Notes: generated by a model not told the origin, from the sequence alone. A stretch of DNA of 64,000 nucleotides from Muribaculaceae bacterium (GCA_024400935.1 JAKSLZ010000006.1:1-64000); one strand, 5' to 3'; positions 26,986-36,057 are shown, counted from the stretch's first letter. Program-made: numbers and translations.

Positions 26986-28716
26986 TCAAACACCCATGAT
27001 GAGTGAGATAACTGCATTGACGTCAACAACGTCCACTGTGTCGTCATCGTTGATGAAAGCACGACCCTCGTAAACCGATGCATCAACATCGCCCATGATA
27101 ATGCCGATGAGGCAATTCACGTCAACCACGTCTACAAGACCGTCGCCGTTCACGTCGCCCTTCTTGAACGAGGGTGTGGGAGCAGCAACTTCCTTGTACA
27201 GAGTCAAGTAAGCATAACCAGTGGCACCAGCGTTAGAACCTGCGTAGCTGCCGATAACATTTGTGCCTGCGTTGAACAACCACACGCGTGTGCCAGCAGT
27301 TGTACCAGCGATAACAGCGTTACCGGCCTCGTCAAACGAGATGTTGAAAGCGCCTGTGCTGTTGGTAATGTTGGTGCTGCTTGAGCCATTTGATGCCACG
27401 CTGCCGTTGCTGTCGGCAAGTGTCCATTCTTTGTTGTCGTTGAGACCGAGGGTATAAACCTCTACAGCCGAACCTGCGGGAACAGTCACAACACCGTCTT
27501 CGCCGATGGCATATGTTGCCTCGCTAGCCTCAACGGTAGAAATCTTCTTGTTGTCGATAACCGATGCTGCACGGTCACCGTCGGCAGTGAGGATGATGTA
27601 GTGAGCATCAGCCTTGAGACCGTCGGTGCTGGTGATCTTCTCAAATTTCTTGTCAGATGACAGGGGAGCTTCCTCAACAGTAACTTCATACTGAGCAGTA
27701 GCAACCACATCCTCAACAGTAGCCTTAACGGTCACGTCAACAGTGCCGGGAGTAGTGAATGAGGCGGGAGTAACTTCCCAAGCAGCCTTGCTGGTAACCT
27801 CCTTGGTTGTGCCGTCGGTATAGAGAGCCTTAACCTTGAGGCCATTAACGCTGAACTCATTGCCCACATAGTAAGAAGTTCTTGCGGGAGTACCCTCGAT
27901 AGCAAGTTCCTGGATAGTTGCGGGAGCGGCAACGTTAACAGTAAACTCGCCTGAGCCAGTCACACCCTGGAATGTAGCGCTCACGGCAACCTTCACCTCG
28001 CCTGCTGTCTCCAGCTTGCTGGGGTTAACGCTCCATGTAGCGTTAGATGTCACATCAACGGTAGTGCCGTCGCTGTAGAGCGCAGTAGCGGTGATGCCAG
28101 TGCGGCTGAAATTGTCGCCCACTACATAGTTGGTCTTGTTGGGAGTGCCACCCACGGTGATGCTCTGCACAGTAGCAACCTCGCCGCCGCCCAGCTTGTA
28201 GATGCACACAAGCTGCTGAGCTGTAGAGTAGCAGCTGAAGATAGTGCTGTTGTAGTTGAACTTGAGCTGGTTGCGTGTGTTCTCGCCCTGGAACACGATA
28301 GCAGCCTCATCGTCATAGAAAGCGATGGTAGCGCTTGCATTGTCGTCAATCTCGTCCTGAGTCTTCAGGTTGTTTGACGAAGAAGAAGCGGCATAGAGAT
28401 AACCGTCGGCAACCTGGAACGCGAAAGTTCCTTCCTTGGTTCCTTTAGCAAGAGTGATAACCTCAACGGTGTCGTTGTCGATCGACACACTGCTAAAGTC
28501 GGCACTGAACTTCACCTGCCATTCATTCGCGCCACGGTTATTGGCCCTCTGAGCACCCATTGCATACTGGTGGGCACGGTTAGTGAGCACAATCTTGTCG
28601 CCCACGGCGAGATCGTTCACGTCGGTCACGAGCGTGTAAGTAGTTGCCTCGGCCAGCACCTGGAACGAAACCATAGCCAGCAAAGCAAACATCATTGTTG
28701 TAAAGATTTTTTTCAT
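26986..28716 (-). CDS. Secreted Ig-like (Big_3) protein with C-terminal dockerin-like repeat
   Basis: 576 aa. Signal peptide MKKIFTTMMFALLAMVSFQVLA, then a beta-rich N-terminal region. Two bacterial Ig-like domains follow at about 185-270 (ITVGGTPNKTNYVVGDNFSR) and 272-350 (LAIEGTPARTSYYVGNEFSV). After a second beta domain come about 60 residues of dockerin-like repeat: GDVNGDGLVDVVDVNCLIG, then NDDDTVDVVDVNAVISLI, with the DxNxDG calcium-loop spacing. Dockerins bind cohesins in cellulosomes; no cohesin is visible here. ATG 28716 was chosen over an upstream frame start at 28776 because it begins the signal peptide and matches the promoter position. Cargo function unknown. Confidence 0.8.
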   Translation of the reverse strand: MKKIFTTMMFALLAMVSFQVLAEATTYTLVTDVNDLAVGDKIVLTNRAHQYAMGAQRANNRGANEWQVKFSADFSSVSIDNDTVEVITLAKGTKEGTFAFQVADGYLYAASSSSNNLKTQDEIDDNASATIAFYDDEAAIVFQGENTRNQLKFNYNSTIFSCYSTAQQLVCIYKLGGGEVATVQSITVGGTPNKTNYVVGDNFSRTGITATALYSDGTTVDVTSNATWSVNPSKLETAGEVKVAVSATFQGVTGSGEFTVNVAAPATIQELAIEGTPARTSYYVGNEFSVNGLKVKALYTDGTTKEVTSKAAWEVTPASFTTPGTVDVTVKATVEDVVATAQYEVTVEEAPLSSDKKFEKITSTDGLKADAHYIILTADGDRAASVIDNKKISTVEASEATYAIGEDGVVTVPAGSAVEVYTLGLNDNKEWTLADSNGSVASNGSSSTNITNSTGAFNISFDEAGNAVIAGTTAGTRVWLFNAGTNVIGSYAGSNAGATGYAYLTLYKEVAAPTPSFKKGDVNGDGLVDVVDVNCLIGIIMGDVDASVYEGRAFINDDDTVDVVDVNAVISLIMGV

Positions 28717-28793
28717 TGTAAATGATTTTAATTTATAATTTAGTTTTTTATTGATTAATTCATCTGTACTAAACAAAATTCACTATCAACCCA

Positions 28794-28824
28794 CAAAGAT
28801 ATGAAACAAAATTCAAACCACAAC
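28794..28824 (-). promoter_or_regulatory. Promoter of the dockerin/Ig-like gene
   Basis: Minus strand GTTG (28824-28821), 19 nt, TATCTTTG (28801-28794). The -7 element is perfect and the -33 element is 3 of 4. Confidence 0.65.
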
Positions 28825-28867
28825 AATTATCGCACAGAATAATTTAATGCAAACTAAAAAAAACGCC

Positions 28868-28906
28868 AAAATGTCCTCACAGGGACAGTCTCCCCGAGGA
28901 CATTTT
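28868..28906. terminator. Bidirectional hairpin, terminator-like
   Basis: AAAATGTCCTC (28868-28878) and GAGGACATTTT (28896-28906) form a perfect 11-bp stem with A/T flanks on both sides. The same sequence, interrupted by an insertion, occurs at 39727-39915. Confidence 0.65.
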
Positions 28907-28911
28907 GTGTC

Positions 28912-28948
28912 ACAAAAAGGCCACTGCCCAAGTGGACAATGGCCTTGT
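28912..28948 (-). terminator. Terminator of the 672-aa secreted protein gene
   Basis: AAGGCCA (28917-28923) pairs with TGGCCTT (28940-28946); on the minus strand the stem is followed by TTTTTGTG. It lies about 30 nt after the stop at 28980. Confidence 0.7.
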
Positions 28949-28979
28949 GTTATAGTTCCAATTAAGGATTGTGACTTTT

Positions 28980-30998
28980 TTACTTAACGGGCTGGCCCAT
29001 CACGTTGTAGCGGTTGTTGCCCTTAACGATGATTACCTGACCGTTTTCGATGGTCTTGTAGGTCTTAGCGGCCTTAACTGTAAGGTCGTTAACGCCAACG
29101 AAGTGAGACTCGATGACGATGGGGAGCAGAGTGTAGTTCTCGTAGTAGTTGTCAGCATAAGGATCGGCCTTAGCGGCAATCTTCTTGATGCCCATAGCTG
29201 CGGGAGCAACAGTAGCAACGGGAGCCTTGCACTTGCTGGGAGCAGCCTTGGCAGCCTTAGCCTTAGCGGGAGCACTGTAGTCGTTCACTTCCCAAGGCTC
29301 TTTCATCTTGGCAACCGAAATCATCACAACGGTAGCGCCATCAACGAGTTTCTCAACGCCTTCGGGGCTATAACGAGTGTCCACCTTAATCTTCACGTCG
29401 TTTTCTTCGCCACCGGTGAGGAAACCGTTCTGGTAAACACCGTTGAAGACAGCCATCTCGTTAGCTGCGGGATAAACATCGTTGCTTGTCAGGTCATAAG
29501 AATAGAAGAGGATTTCCTCGGGATCGGCAACCTGCAGTTCCTCGGGAGTTGAAGTCACCTTGAGGACGGGATCAAAGAGAGCGCCGGTTATTGTACCCCT
29601 AACGGTCATGGGAGCGATAACGTCCATGTCGTCAATCTTCTCAAAGAGTTCGTCATTGCCAGTGAGGTCAAGGGCAATCCAGTCGGGATACCAGTCCTCA
29701 TACCAGGTGTAACCCCAGTCAGCAAATTCGTCATAAAGGATGCTTGTAGCGTTATCTGTTACGTACACAAGCTTCTTACCAGTAACCTCGTCGCATACTG
29801 ACGCAGCTACATAGAGTGAGTCGTTGAGAGTAAGCTCAGTGCCGTCCTCTTCACCATAGTAGCAAACCTTCCACAGCTTGGTTGTGTACTCATAAGGCTT
29901 AACTTCGATGGGATAGAGCTGGTAAGTGCCGTTGTAAACTGCTACCATACCCTCTACACTGTACAGGCCAGCGGGAGAAGCGGGCAGCTCTACACCGAAC
30001 TTGTTGAAACCAGCAAGAGTAACGTCCTCACCTTCAGAGCCAGCGCCAATGATAGAGAAGTTGCCCTTATCGTCGGCAGCGGTGAGCTGAACGCCCTCGG
30101 CATAAACCTTGAAGTTCTCATAAGCATATTCGGGGTTCATGATATCATCGAGGTAGCCAGTCATGTCAAACGGGGTGTACCAGTCGGGATCAACGGTCTT
30201 CACTGCGTTCTGCAGACCTGCGGGATCGGTGAACTCGATGAGGCCCTTGTAGTCGGCCATCTTAGCAGTCCAGCCAGCGGGGATAACGTCGCCGGGCTCA
30301 TACTGCTTGTCGGTGTCACCATAGATAAGGCCAGCCCATGCATAGTACTCGTCGTCGAGCTGCTGTACATAGAGGTACTTACCGTTCTGGTAGTTAACAT
30401 AGCACTCAGTGGTGAACTGGAACTCAGTGCCCACGGGGACGTCCCAAATCTTGCTCAGTGAGTCGAGCTGGAACTTAGTGGGATCGGTTGTGCCACCGCC
30501 AGTTGTACCGCCGCCAGTACCGGGATCCTCGGTGCTGGTAGTGATCACAACGTTAGCAATCTGAGCGTTCTTAGAGCCAGTCTTAGAGAAAGACACGCTT
30601 GATGCGCTACCTGTCCATGTGCCTACAGTGCCGTTAGCCTTGTAGGTACCCACGTTAGCCTTGAGTTCAAAGTTGCCCTCGCTTGCAGCGTTGATGGTCA
30701 CGCCAGTGATGCTGCCGCTGGCTACCGAGAAGGTAACAGAACCGTTAACATACACGCGCAGGGTATAAGTGCCCTGGCTGTTCCACACGCGAGTGGGAGT
30801 AGCGCCGTCGGTTGCTGTAAGAGCAACGCCGCCCACAGTGAAAGTGCTACCGGCCAAATTAGTGCCCGCACTTGCTTCGGGAGCCTGGATGCCAGCAGCC
30901 TTAAGGCCGTCAGCGCTCGAGAAGTCGAATGTCACCTCGCCAGCCCAAGCAGCCAGTGCCAGAAGCGACATCGCCATGAATGAGTAAAATTTCTTCAT
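28980..30998 (-). CDS. Large secreted protein with T9SS-like C-terminal segment
   Basis: 672 aa. Signal peptide MKKFYSFMAMSLLALAAWA, then a beta-sandwich (VTFDFSSADGLKAAGI, YTLRVYVNGSVTFSV). A Thr/Gly-rich linker (TGGGTTGGGTTDPT) and several acidic beta domains rich in Tyr and Trp follow. Near residue 590 is an Ala/Lys stretch (PAKAKAAKAAPSKCKAP). The last residues, IVKGNNRYNVMGQPVK, match the short C-terminal tails of Prevotella-type exported proteins, thought to act as sorting or anchoring signals. No enzyme motif found. It is divergent from the TonB receptor gene, with a 302-nt gap between them. Its own promoter is unclear: an imperfect GAACTTTG lies near 31060. Confidence 0.7.
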   Translation of the reverse strand: MKKFYSFMAMSLLALAAWAGEVTFDFSSADGLKAAGIQAPEASAGTNLAGSTFTVGGVALTATDGATPTRVWNSQGTYTLRVYVNGSVTFSVASGSITGVTINAASEGNFELKANVGTYKANGTVGTWTGSASSVSFSKTGSKNAQIANVVITTSTEDPGTGGGTTGGGTTDPTKFQLDSLSKIWDVPVGTEFQFTTECYVNYQNGKYLYVQQLDDEYYAWAGLIYGDTDKQYEPGDVIPAGWTAKMADYKGLIEFTDPAGLQNAVKTVDPDWYTPFDMTGYLDDIMNPEYAYENFKVYAEGVQLTAADDKGNFSIIGAGSEGEDVTLAGFNKFGVELPASPAGLYSVEGMVAVYNGTYQLYPIEVKPYEYTTKLWKVCYYGEEDGTELTLNDSLYVAASVCDEVTGKKLVYVTDNATSILYDEFADWGYTWYEDWYPDWIALDLTGNDELFEKIDDMDVIAPMTVRGTITGALFDPVLKVTSTPEELQVADPEEILFYSYDLTSNDVYPAANEMAVFNGVYQNGFLTGGEENDVKIKVDTRYSPEGVEKLVDGATVVMISVAKMKEPWEVNDYSAPAKAKAAKAAPSKCKAPVATVAPAAMGIKKIAAKADPYADNYYENYTLLPIVIESHFVGVNDLTVKAAKTYKTIENGQVIIVKGNNRYNVMGQPVK

Positions 30999-31247
30999 TT
31001 TGTCTTTTTAATATTTATTATGTTTAGTAAAATGTTGCCTTATTGGGCAAAATCGGCACAAAGTTCTAAAAAATATTCCGATTTACCAACATTTTTATCC
31101 TTTTTATAAATATCTCCACAAATATTTATACAAACAACACATAACATGACGCCGCTAACTCGGCAACATCACAGGGCAATGACAGTCAAGAATGTTCAAT
31201 CTATTGTGTGTATTAATACAAACCCGCATTAACCTGCATCAATATAA

Positions 31248-31267
31248 AATCACTACTAGTAGTGATT
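31248..31267. promoter_or_regulatory. Perfect 20-bp palindrome, candidate operator
   Basis: AATCACTACTAGTAGTGATT is fully self-complementary. It overlaps the -33 element of the TonB receptor promoter by three bases, so a bound dimeric regulator would block or assist polymerase. The remainder of the gap 30999-31300 is AT-rich and shows no gene. Confidence 0.65.
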
Positions 31268-31296
31268 GCACGGATGGAATAATTGTTGTAATTTTG
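31265..31296 (+). promoter_or_regulatory. Promoter of the TonB-dependent receptor
   Basis: ATTG (31265-31268), 20 nt, TAATTTTG (31289-31296). The predicted transcription start is at about 31300-31303, on top of the GTG start codon. Confidence 0.65.
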
Positions 31297-31300
31297 TAGC

Positions 31301-33622
31301 GTGAAAAAGTGTATAGGTACGATATTGATGGCAGCAAGTGCGGCCCTGGCCGGTGCTCAGACTCATATTGAGGCTGAGCGCCAGTTTAATGCTGAACAGC
31401 AAGACAGCCTCTCGGCCATAGCGGCAAAGGCACTTGAAGGACGTATTATCGACCCTGTGTTCACACTCGACGAAGTTACGGTCTCGGCAGTGAAGCAAGG
31501 CAGCGAGGATGTAGAGAAACTGCCCACCGCCACGCTCATTGACCGCAAAGCCATCGAGCGCAACGGCGTGACCGGCATCAAGACGGCATCGGCAATGGTG
31601 CCCAACCTGTTTATCCCCGACTATGGCAGCCGCATGACTAGTTCAATCTACATCCGCGGCATAGGCGCCCGCATCGACCAGCCCGCCGTGGGCCTCACAA
31701 TCGACAATGCGCCCATCATGTGCAAGGAGAACTATGACCTTGACCTGATGGACATATCACGCATAGAGGTGTTGCGCGGCCCACAGAGCGCAATGTACGG
31801 CCGCAACACCATGGGCGGCGTGATAAATGTATATACCCTGTCACCACTCAGCTATCAGGGCACTCGTGCTATAGCCGAGGGAGCAAGCCACGGCACATGG
31901 CGAGCCGGAGTGAGCCACTACCACCTGTTCCATGGGCATGACAGCGACTTGGGACTTGCTGCCAGCGCATCGATGCAAGGCACGGCAGGCGAGTTTGCCA
32001 ACCAATTCAATGGTCACAAGTGCGACTGGGAGAAGCAAGGCAATGCACGCATCAAACTGTCGTGGACCGACCGTTTCACAACCATTATCAACAACACCCT
32101 CAGCGCCAACTTCAGCCGTCAGGGCGGATACCCCTATGAGCGCGTCTCGACTGGTGCAATTGCTTACAACGACACGTGCTATTATCGCCGCACATCGGTA
32201 AGCGACGCGCTGTCGGTCCAGCGCCGCATTGAGAGCGTTGACCTTAACGCAGTTGCCAGCTACCAGTATCTTGACGACAACATGACGCTGGACCAGGACT
32301 TCACTCCCCTGCCCTACTTCACCCTGACGCAAGCCCGCAAGGAGCATGCGGCGACTCTCGATGTGATTGGCCGTTCAAGATGGCAGATATACCTTTCCGG
32401 CGGCAACTATTCGTGGATAGGAGGCCTCTCGGCATTCTACCGCCACATGACGATGAATGCGCCCGTCGACTTCTACGACACAGGCATCTACGAGCTCATC
32501 GAGAAGCACATCAACCAGGCGGTGCCCAGCTACCCGGTGGCATGGGACGAGCGTCACTTCTGCCTGGGCAGCCACTTCACCTCGCCCACATGGGGTGTGG
32601 CACTGTACCACAGTTCAGAGTACCATAAAGGCCGTCTCACGCTCAAGGCAAACCTGCGTCTCGACTATGAGCACGCGGCGCTCAACTACAACAGCGTGAC
32701 CCACACCGGCTACAACATCATGCATAACGGCGAGGTATTTGCCCACCAGTCCATCGACATCGACGACCACGGCAAGCTGAACAAGCATTACTTCACCGTC
32801 TTGCCTAGCCTCACCGCGACATGGAATTACCGCAACGACAACGCCCTGCACGCCACCATATCGCGCGGCAGCAAGGCGGGAGGATACAACACGCAGATGT
32901 TCAGCGACGTGCTGCAGCAGAGCCTCATGGGCAAGATGGGCATAGGTGCAGCCTACGATGTGAATAAGGTGGTGGGCTACAAGCCCGAGAGCGCGTGGAA
33001 CTTTGAACTGGGCATACACACCCGTGATATGCGTCAACGCGCACGCTGGACGCTCGATCTCAACGCATTCTACACCCTGTGCCGCGACCTGCAGCTCACC
33101 GTCTTCCCCGAGGGCAACACCACAGGTCGCATGATGACCAATGCCGGCCGCAGCCGCAACATGGGTGTCGAGGCTGCTCTCACATGGTCTCCGCGCGAGG
33201 AAAGCGGACTCACCGTTACCTACGGCTATACTAACGCAAAGTTTTTGAAATACAACGACGGCAAGAGCGACTACAAGGGCAACTACATTCCATACGTCCC
33301 TGCGCACACGCTTCATGCGCGCGCGTATAATACATGGAACGTGAGAGGCTGCGGCGAGTGGCTCACAGGCGTAACACTGAGTACCAACGTGCAGTGTGCG
33401 GGCCGCATCTACTGGAACGAGGCCAACTCGCTGAGCCAGCCGTTCTACGCCCTGCTGGGCAGCGAGCTCACCCTCGAGGGCCGTCACTACTCGCTTGAAC
33501 TGTGGGGACGCAACCTCACCGGCACACGATACAAGACATTCTACTTCGTGTCGATGAGCCGCCAGTTCCTGCAGCGAGGCCACGGCCGCACGCTGGGAGC
33601 AACATTGAGATTGAGACTTTAA
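31301..33622 (+). CDS. TonB-dependent outer-membrane receptor
   Basis: 773 aa. Signal peptide MKKCIGTILMAASAALAGAQ. Plug domain about 50-180: TLDEVTVSAVKQGSE near the TonB-box region, SSIYIRGIGARIDQPAVG, and ISRIEVLRGPQSAMYGRNTM. A 22-strand barrel follows, ending in an aromatic strand (GHGRTLGATLRLRL). There is no N-terminal carboxypeptidase-like domain and no SusD partner, so it looks like a siderophore, heme or cofactor receptor rather than a glycan SusC. GTG 31301 begins the signal peptide; the next ATG (31328) would remove the positive N-region. A lipoprotein gene follows after 86 nt and may be its surface partner. The palindrome at 31248 suggests regulated expression. Confidence 0.92.
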   Translation: MKKCIGTILMAASAALAGAQTHIEAERQFNAEQQDSLSAIAAKALEGRIIDPVFTLDEVTVSAVKQGSEDVEKLPTATLIDRKAIERNGVTGIKTASAMVPNLFIPDYGSRMTSSIYIRGIGARIDQPAVGLTIDNAPIMCKENYDLDLMDISRIEVLRGPQSAMYGRNTMGGVINVYTLSPLSYQGTRAIAEGASHGTWRAGVSHYHLFHGHDSDLGLAASASMQGTAGEFANQFNGHKCDWEKQGNARIKLSWTDRFTTIINNTLSANFSRQGGYPYERVSTGAIAYNDTCYYRRTSVSDALSVQRRIESVDLNAVASYQYLDDNMTLDQDFTPLPYFTLTQARKEHAATLDVIGRSRWQIYLSGGNYSWIGGLSAFYRHMTMNAPVDFYDTGIYELIEKHINQAVPSYPVAWDERHFCLGSHFTSPTWGVALYHSSEYHKGRLTLKANLRLDYEHAALNYNSVTHTGYNIMHNGEVFAHQSIDIDDHGKLNKHYFTVLPSLTATWNYRNDNALHATISRGSKAGGYNTQMFSDVLQQSLMGKMGIGAAYDVNKVVGYKPESAWNFELGIHTRDMRQRARWTLDLNAFYTLCRDLQLTVFPEGNTTGRMMTNAGRSRNMGVEAALTWSPREESGLTVTYGYTNAKFLKYNDGKSDYKGNYIPYVPAHTLHARAYNTWNVRGCGEWLTGVTLSTNVQCAGRIYWNEANSLSQPFYALLGSELTLEGRHYSLELWGRNLTGTRYKTFYFVSMSRQFLQRGHGRTLGATLRLRL

Positions 33623-33708
33623 CTGAGAAAATGCCGAAGAATCCTGTACTCCCGGAATCTCCGGAACAAACACAACAGATAAATAATTAAACAACTAAAA
33701 ATAACGCA

Positions 33709-34182
33709 ATGAAAAAATTCTTATTATTTGTAATGATTTTTGCTGCAGCGGCAGTAGCATTTACAAGCTGTGGCAATGACGAACCCGACCCCATCATCGA
33801 CCCCGTCGAGGGAGTGTACAGCGTGCTCAGCGGTGGGGGTAGCTACCAGACCACCAACGAGAAGTTCTACCACTTTGACTTCTTCGGTTCTAAAGACCGC
33901 AACGTCTACATCCATAACATAAAGTTTGTGGAGGCGATGCCGGCACAAAAGCAGATACGCATCCCCATCGACCCATCAAAGCTGGTAGCAACAGGCGACG
34001 TTTACAAGGTGCACCTCGACGAGGTTGTCCCCTACTTCCTGAGCGGAACTGTAGAGATTCCCATGGATGCCCGCAAAATCACTAACCTTGACCTCACCGT
34101 CGACTGCGGCAAGAAGACCTATCAAATCTCATTCACCTGCTTCGGGCTTGACTTCAAGGATTCAGGAGCCCTAAAACTCTAA
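33709..34182 (+). CDS. Small lipoprotein downstream of TonB receptor
   Basis: 157 aa. Lipobox MKKFLLFVMIFAAAAVAFTSC, then an Asp/Pro spacer. The body is beta-rich (YHFDFFGSKDRNVYIHNIKF, RKITNLDLTVDCGKKTYQIS). The ITNL-strand-Tyr pattern recalls the C-terminal module of the three lipoproteins at 36632-39246. Position suggests an accessory ligand-binding lipoprotein for the receptor. No family name assigned. Confidence 0.6.
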   Translation: MKKFLLFVMIFAAAAVAFTSCGNDEPDPIIDPVEGVYSVLSGGGSYQTTNEKFYHFDFFGSKDRNVYIHNIKFVEAMPAQKQIRIPIDPSKLVATGDVYKVHLDEVVPYFLSGTVEIPMDARKITNLDLTVDCGKKTYQISFTCFGLDFKDSGALKL

Positions 34183-34240
34183 AAGCACAAAGCCCCACCC
34201 TATTCAATCAGCGTCAGCTGCTTGCAGTACAAGAAATATC

Positions 34241-34288
34241 AAGGCTCGCCTGGCACCGTTGCGTGCGTGGCGAGCCTTTGCTATACTT
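34241..34288 (+). terminator. Terminator between convergent genes
   Basis: AAGGCTCGCC (34241-34250) and GGCGAGCCTT (34269-34278) form a 10-bp stem, with a further GCAC/GTGC pairing inside the loop, then TTTGCTATACTT. It ends the receptor operon. Confidence 0.75.
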
Positions 34289-34356
34289 GAATATCGGGAG
34301 ATACATGCTTAGCGGCCTCACGGGCCACATAGCACTGCACTCACCCAAATTTCAAG

Positions 34357-34776
34357 TTATTCATTTTCGTCATGTGTGGTGGATGCTGGCAGCAAGCCGG
34401 CTATCTCCACGGGATCAACCTTTCCAAACCACTCCTGCAGCTTGTCGTCGGCCTGACGCTTGATGTCGTCAGTGAGATACTGCCGCAGGCTCCATATCGC
34501 CCATGCCAGGGCAGCGAGGTCGTCAGTGTAGCCCAGAGCCACGATGGCGTCGGGGATGAGGTCGGTGGGCAGGATGAAGTAGCCCAGCGTGCCATATATC
34601 TTCACCTTCTCAATCATGGGCACCTTGTCGCTGCGGGTCATGTAGTAGAGGATGAGCGCGGCATACACCACCTTGATGCCAGCCTTGCGTGCCACCTTCT
34701 TGAGCTTGTCCCACAACTTGCTCTCGTCAAAGTAGCGGCGATACTTGTCATAGTCAATGAGTCTTTCCTTTTCCAT
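34357..34776 (-). CDS. YkvA/DUF1232 family protein
   Basis: 139 aa. DUF1232 core: VYAALILYYMTRSDKVPMIEK, GTLGYFILPTDLIPDAIVAL and YTDDLAALAWAIWSLRQYL. These small proteins have one or two membrane-associated helices and no established biochemical role. ATG 34776 (MEKERLIDYDKY) is chosen over an upstream frame start whose extra residues read through non-conserved sequence. Single gene, convergent with the receptor operon. Confidence 0.82.
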   Translation of the reverse strand: MEKERLIDYDKYRRYFDESKLWDKLKKVARKAGIKVVYAALILYYMTRSDKVPMIEKVKIYGTLGYFILPTDLIPDAIVALGYTDDLAALAWAIWSLRQYLTDDIKRQADDKLQEWFGKVDPVEIAGLLPASTTHDENE

Positions 34777-34833
34777 AGCATTACAGTTTAACCATGTTAG
34801 TAACAGTATCTTTGCAAAAAGCGTGCCAAACCT

Positions 34834-35017
34834 GTAACTATACACCAATGGGGATTATCTCGCGCAGAACTCGCAGACAACGCAGATAAATGCGGGATAA
34901 TTTATTTGCATAATATTAGGTGGTGAAATAATTACTTCTGATTTTAAGAAATTTCTTCCAGTTATTCCGCGAGTTCTGCGAGTTCTGCGCGAGATCTTAC
35001 CATTGCTGAGTAGTTAC
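34834..35017. repeat. MITE-like repeat, copy C, intact reference copy
   Basis: 184 bp. Left end GTAACTATACACCAATGGGG and right end CATTGCTGAGTAGTTAC are imperfect inverted repeats. Inside them lie CTCGCGCAGAACTCGC and GCGAGTTCTGCGCGAG. It contains TTTGCATAATATTAGG uninterrupted, the empty site for the insertion seen in copy D. Confidence 0.8.
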
Positions 35018-35023
35018 GCCAAG

Positions 35024-35072
35024 CCGAAAAAAAATAGCCGTTGTCGCCTCGATGAGCGATAACGGCTATTTC
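35024..35072 (-). terminator. Terminator of the sigma/lipoprotein operon
   Basis: AAATAGCCGTT (35032-35042) with AACGGCTATTT (35061-35071). On the minus strand the stem runs into eight T residues. It lies about 20 nt beyond the Spy-like gene. Confidence 0.85.
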
Positions 35073-35092
35073 GTCATCGATATGTAATTTTA

Positions 35093-35533
35093 TTACTTGG
35101 AATTACGCTTTTGCAGCAATGAACGGGTAAAACTAATCTCGGCTTGCTTGAGCAGGTAGAGTTGTTTTTTTGAAAGGATCTTGGCAAACTGGGCAAAGTA
35201 CTTGGCTTCGATTTCGCCTTCTTTCTTCTTTACGCCCGACAATGCCTCGGCAGCCTTCAGGTAGTCGGCATCGGTGGCGCTATTGCCTTTCTTGGCCACC
35301 GCGCCTGCTGTGGCACGTGCAGCCTGGTTAGCGGCATAGACCTCTTTCTCCATGGCCTCATAGAGCGGCATAAACTTATCAGCCTGAGCCTTGGTCAGTC
35401 CCACCTGCTCGGTGATGTATTTATGCTTGGCCTCAAGCATCTCGGTCGCCCACTTGTTGCGATCCTGTGCCGACGCCACCATGGCAACGCACGCCATCAA
35501 GATGATGAGGATGTGTTTCTTGAAAGTCGTCAT
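35093..35533 (-). CDS. Periplasmic Spy/CpxP-like helical protein
   Basis: 146 aa. Signal peptide KKHILIILMACVAMVASAQ followed by a helical domain: VGLTKAQADKFMPLYEAMEKE resembles the LTxxQ repeat of Spy/CpxP chaperones and metal sensors. A second helix pair includes YFAQFAKILSKKQLYLLKQAE. Located last in an ECF sigma operon, where such proteins commonly act as envelope-stress effectors or modulators. No metal-binding Cys/His cluster visible. Confidence 0.7.
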   Translation of the reverse strand: MTTFKKHILIILMACVAMVASAQDRNKWATEMLEAKHKYITEQVGLTKAQADKFMPLYEAMEKEVYAANQAARATAGAVAKKGNSATDADYLKAAEALSGVKKKEGEIEAKYFAQFAKILSKKQLYLLKQAEISFTRSLLQKRNSK

Positions 35534-35604
35534 GTTCTAGAAGATGTTTAAATTTTGTCGATACCGTTTATAATAAACTTATTGAATAAGATTCAAACCG
35601 CTTC

Positions 35605-36015
35605 TTACTTTGACGGCATGTCGCTAGCCTTTTCCAGATTCATGTTAACGCTATCCTGGTAATTAAGCACGTCATACTCGTTGGCATCACCACTCATGAT
35701 GAGCTCGTCGGCATTCTTGTCCTTGTCGATATCGTTGGCCAGTTTCTGGATTTGCGATCCTGTAGAACCGTTCACGCTATTAAACACTGTAATCATTGCA
35801 AAGACACCGGCAACAGTAGCTGCAGCATAGAAGACTGGTCTCCAGCTCACCCACAAGGTTTTAGGTTTCTTCACAACAGATTTCTCTTCCTTAATCTCTA
35901 CTTCGGGCAGAGAGTCCAACATGCGTTTGTTGAAATCTTCAAAGTAATTCTCAGGAACTTTAAATCCTGGATCCTTGCCCAAATCTTTTAATATTTTAGA
36001 TTCTTCCTGTTTCAT
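35605..36015 (-). CDS. Anti-sigma-like single-pass membrane protein
   Basis: 136 aa. A cytoplasmic N-terminal part (GFKVPENYFEDFNKRMLDSL) of a type frequent next to Bacteroidota ECF sigma factors, then one transmembrane helix about 58-78 (PVFYAAATVAGVFAMITVFN) and a short acidic periplasmic tail. It lies 42 nt after the sigma gene, so it probably controls that sigma factor. No zinc-binding HxxxCxxC motif. Confidence 0.65.
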   Translation of the reverse strand: MKQEESKILKDLGKDPGFKVPENYFEDFNKRMLDSLPEVEIKEEKSVVKKPKTLWVSWRPVFYAAATVAGVFAMITVFNSVNGSTGSQIQKLANDIDKDKNADELIMSGDANEYDVLNYQDSVNMNLEKASDMPSK

Positions 36016-36057
36016 TGCACTTGTTTGACCTAGTAAATCACAAAAGGTTTAACGCGT

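Noticed and set aside
32615..33694. 359-codon minus-strand frame opposite the TonB receptor
   Set aside because: Mirror frame of a GC-rich gene; composition is Val/Ala/His-rich with no domain, and the plus strand is a clear receptor.
34807..34814. TATCTTTG on the plus strand as a promoter
   Set aside because: No -33 element at the right distance and no plus-strand gene downstream, only repeat copy C.
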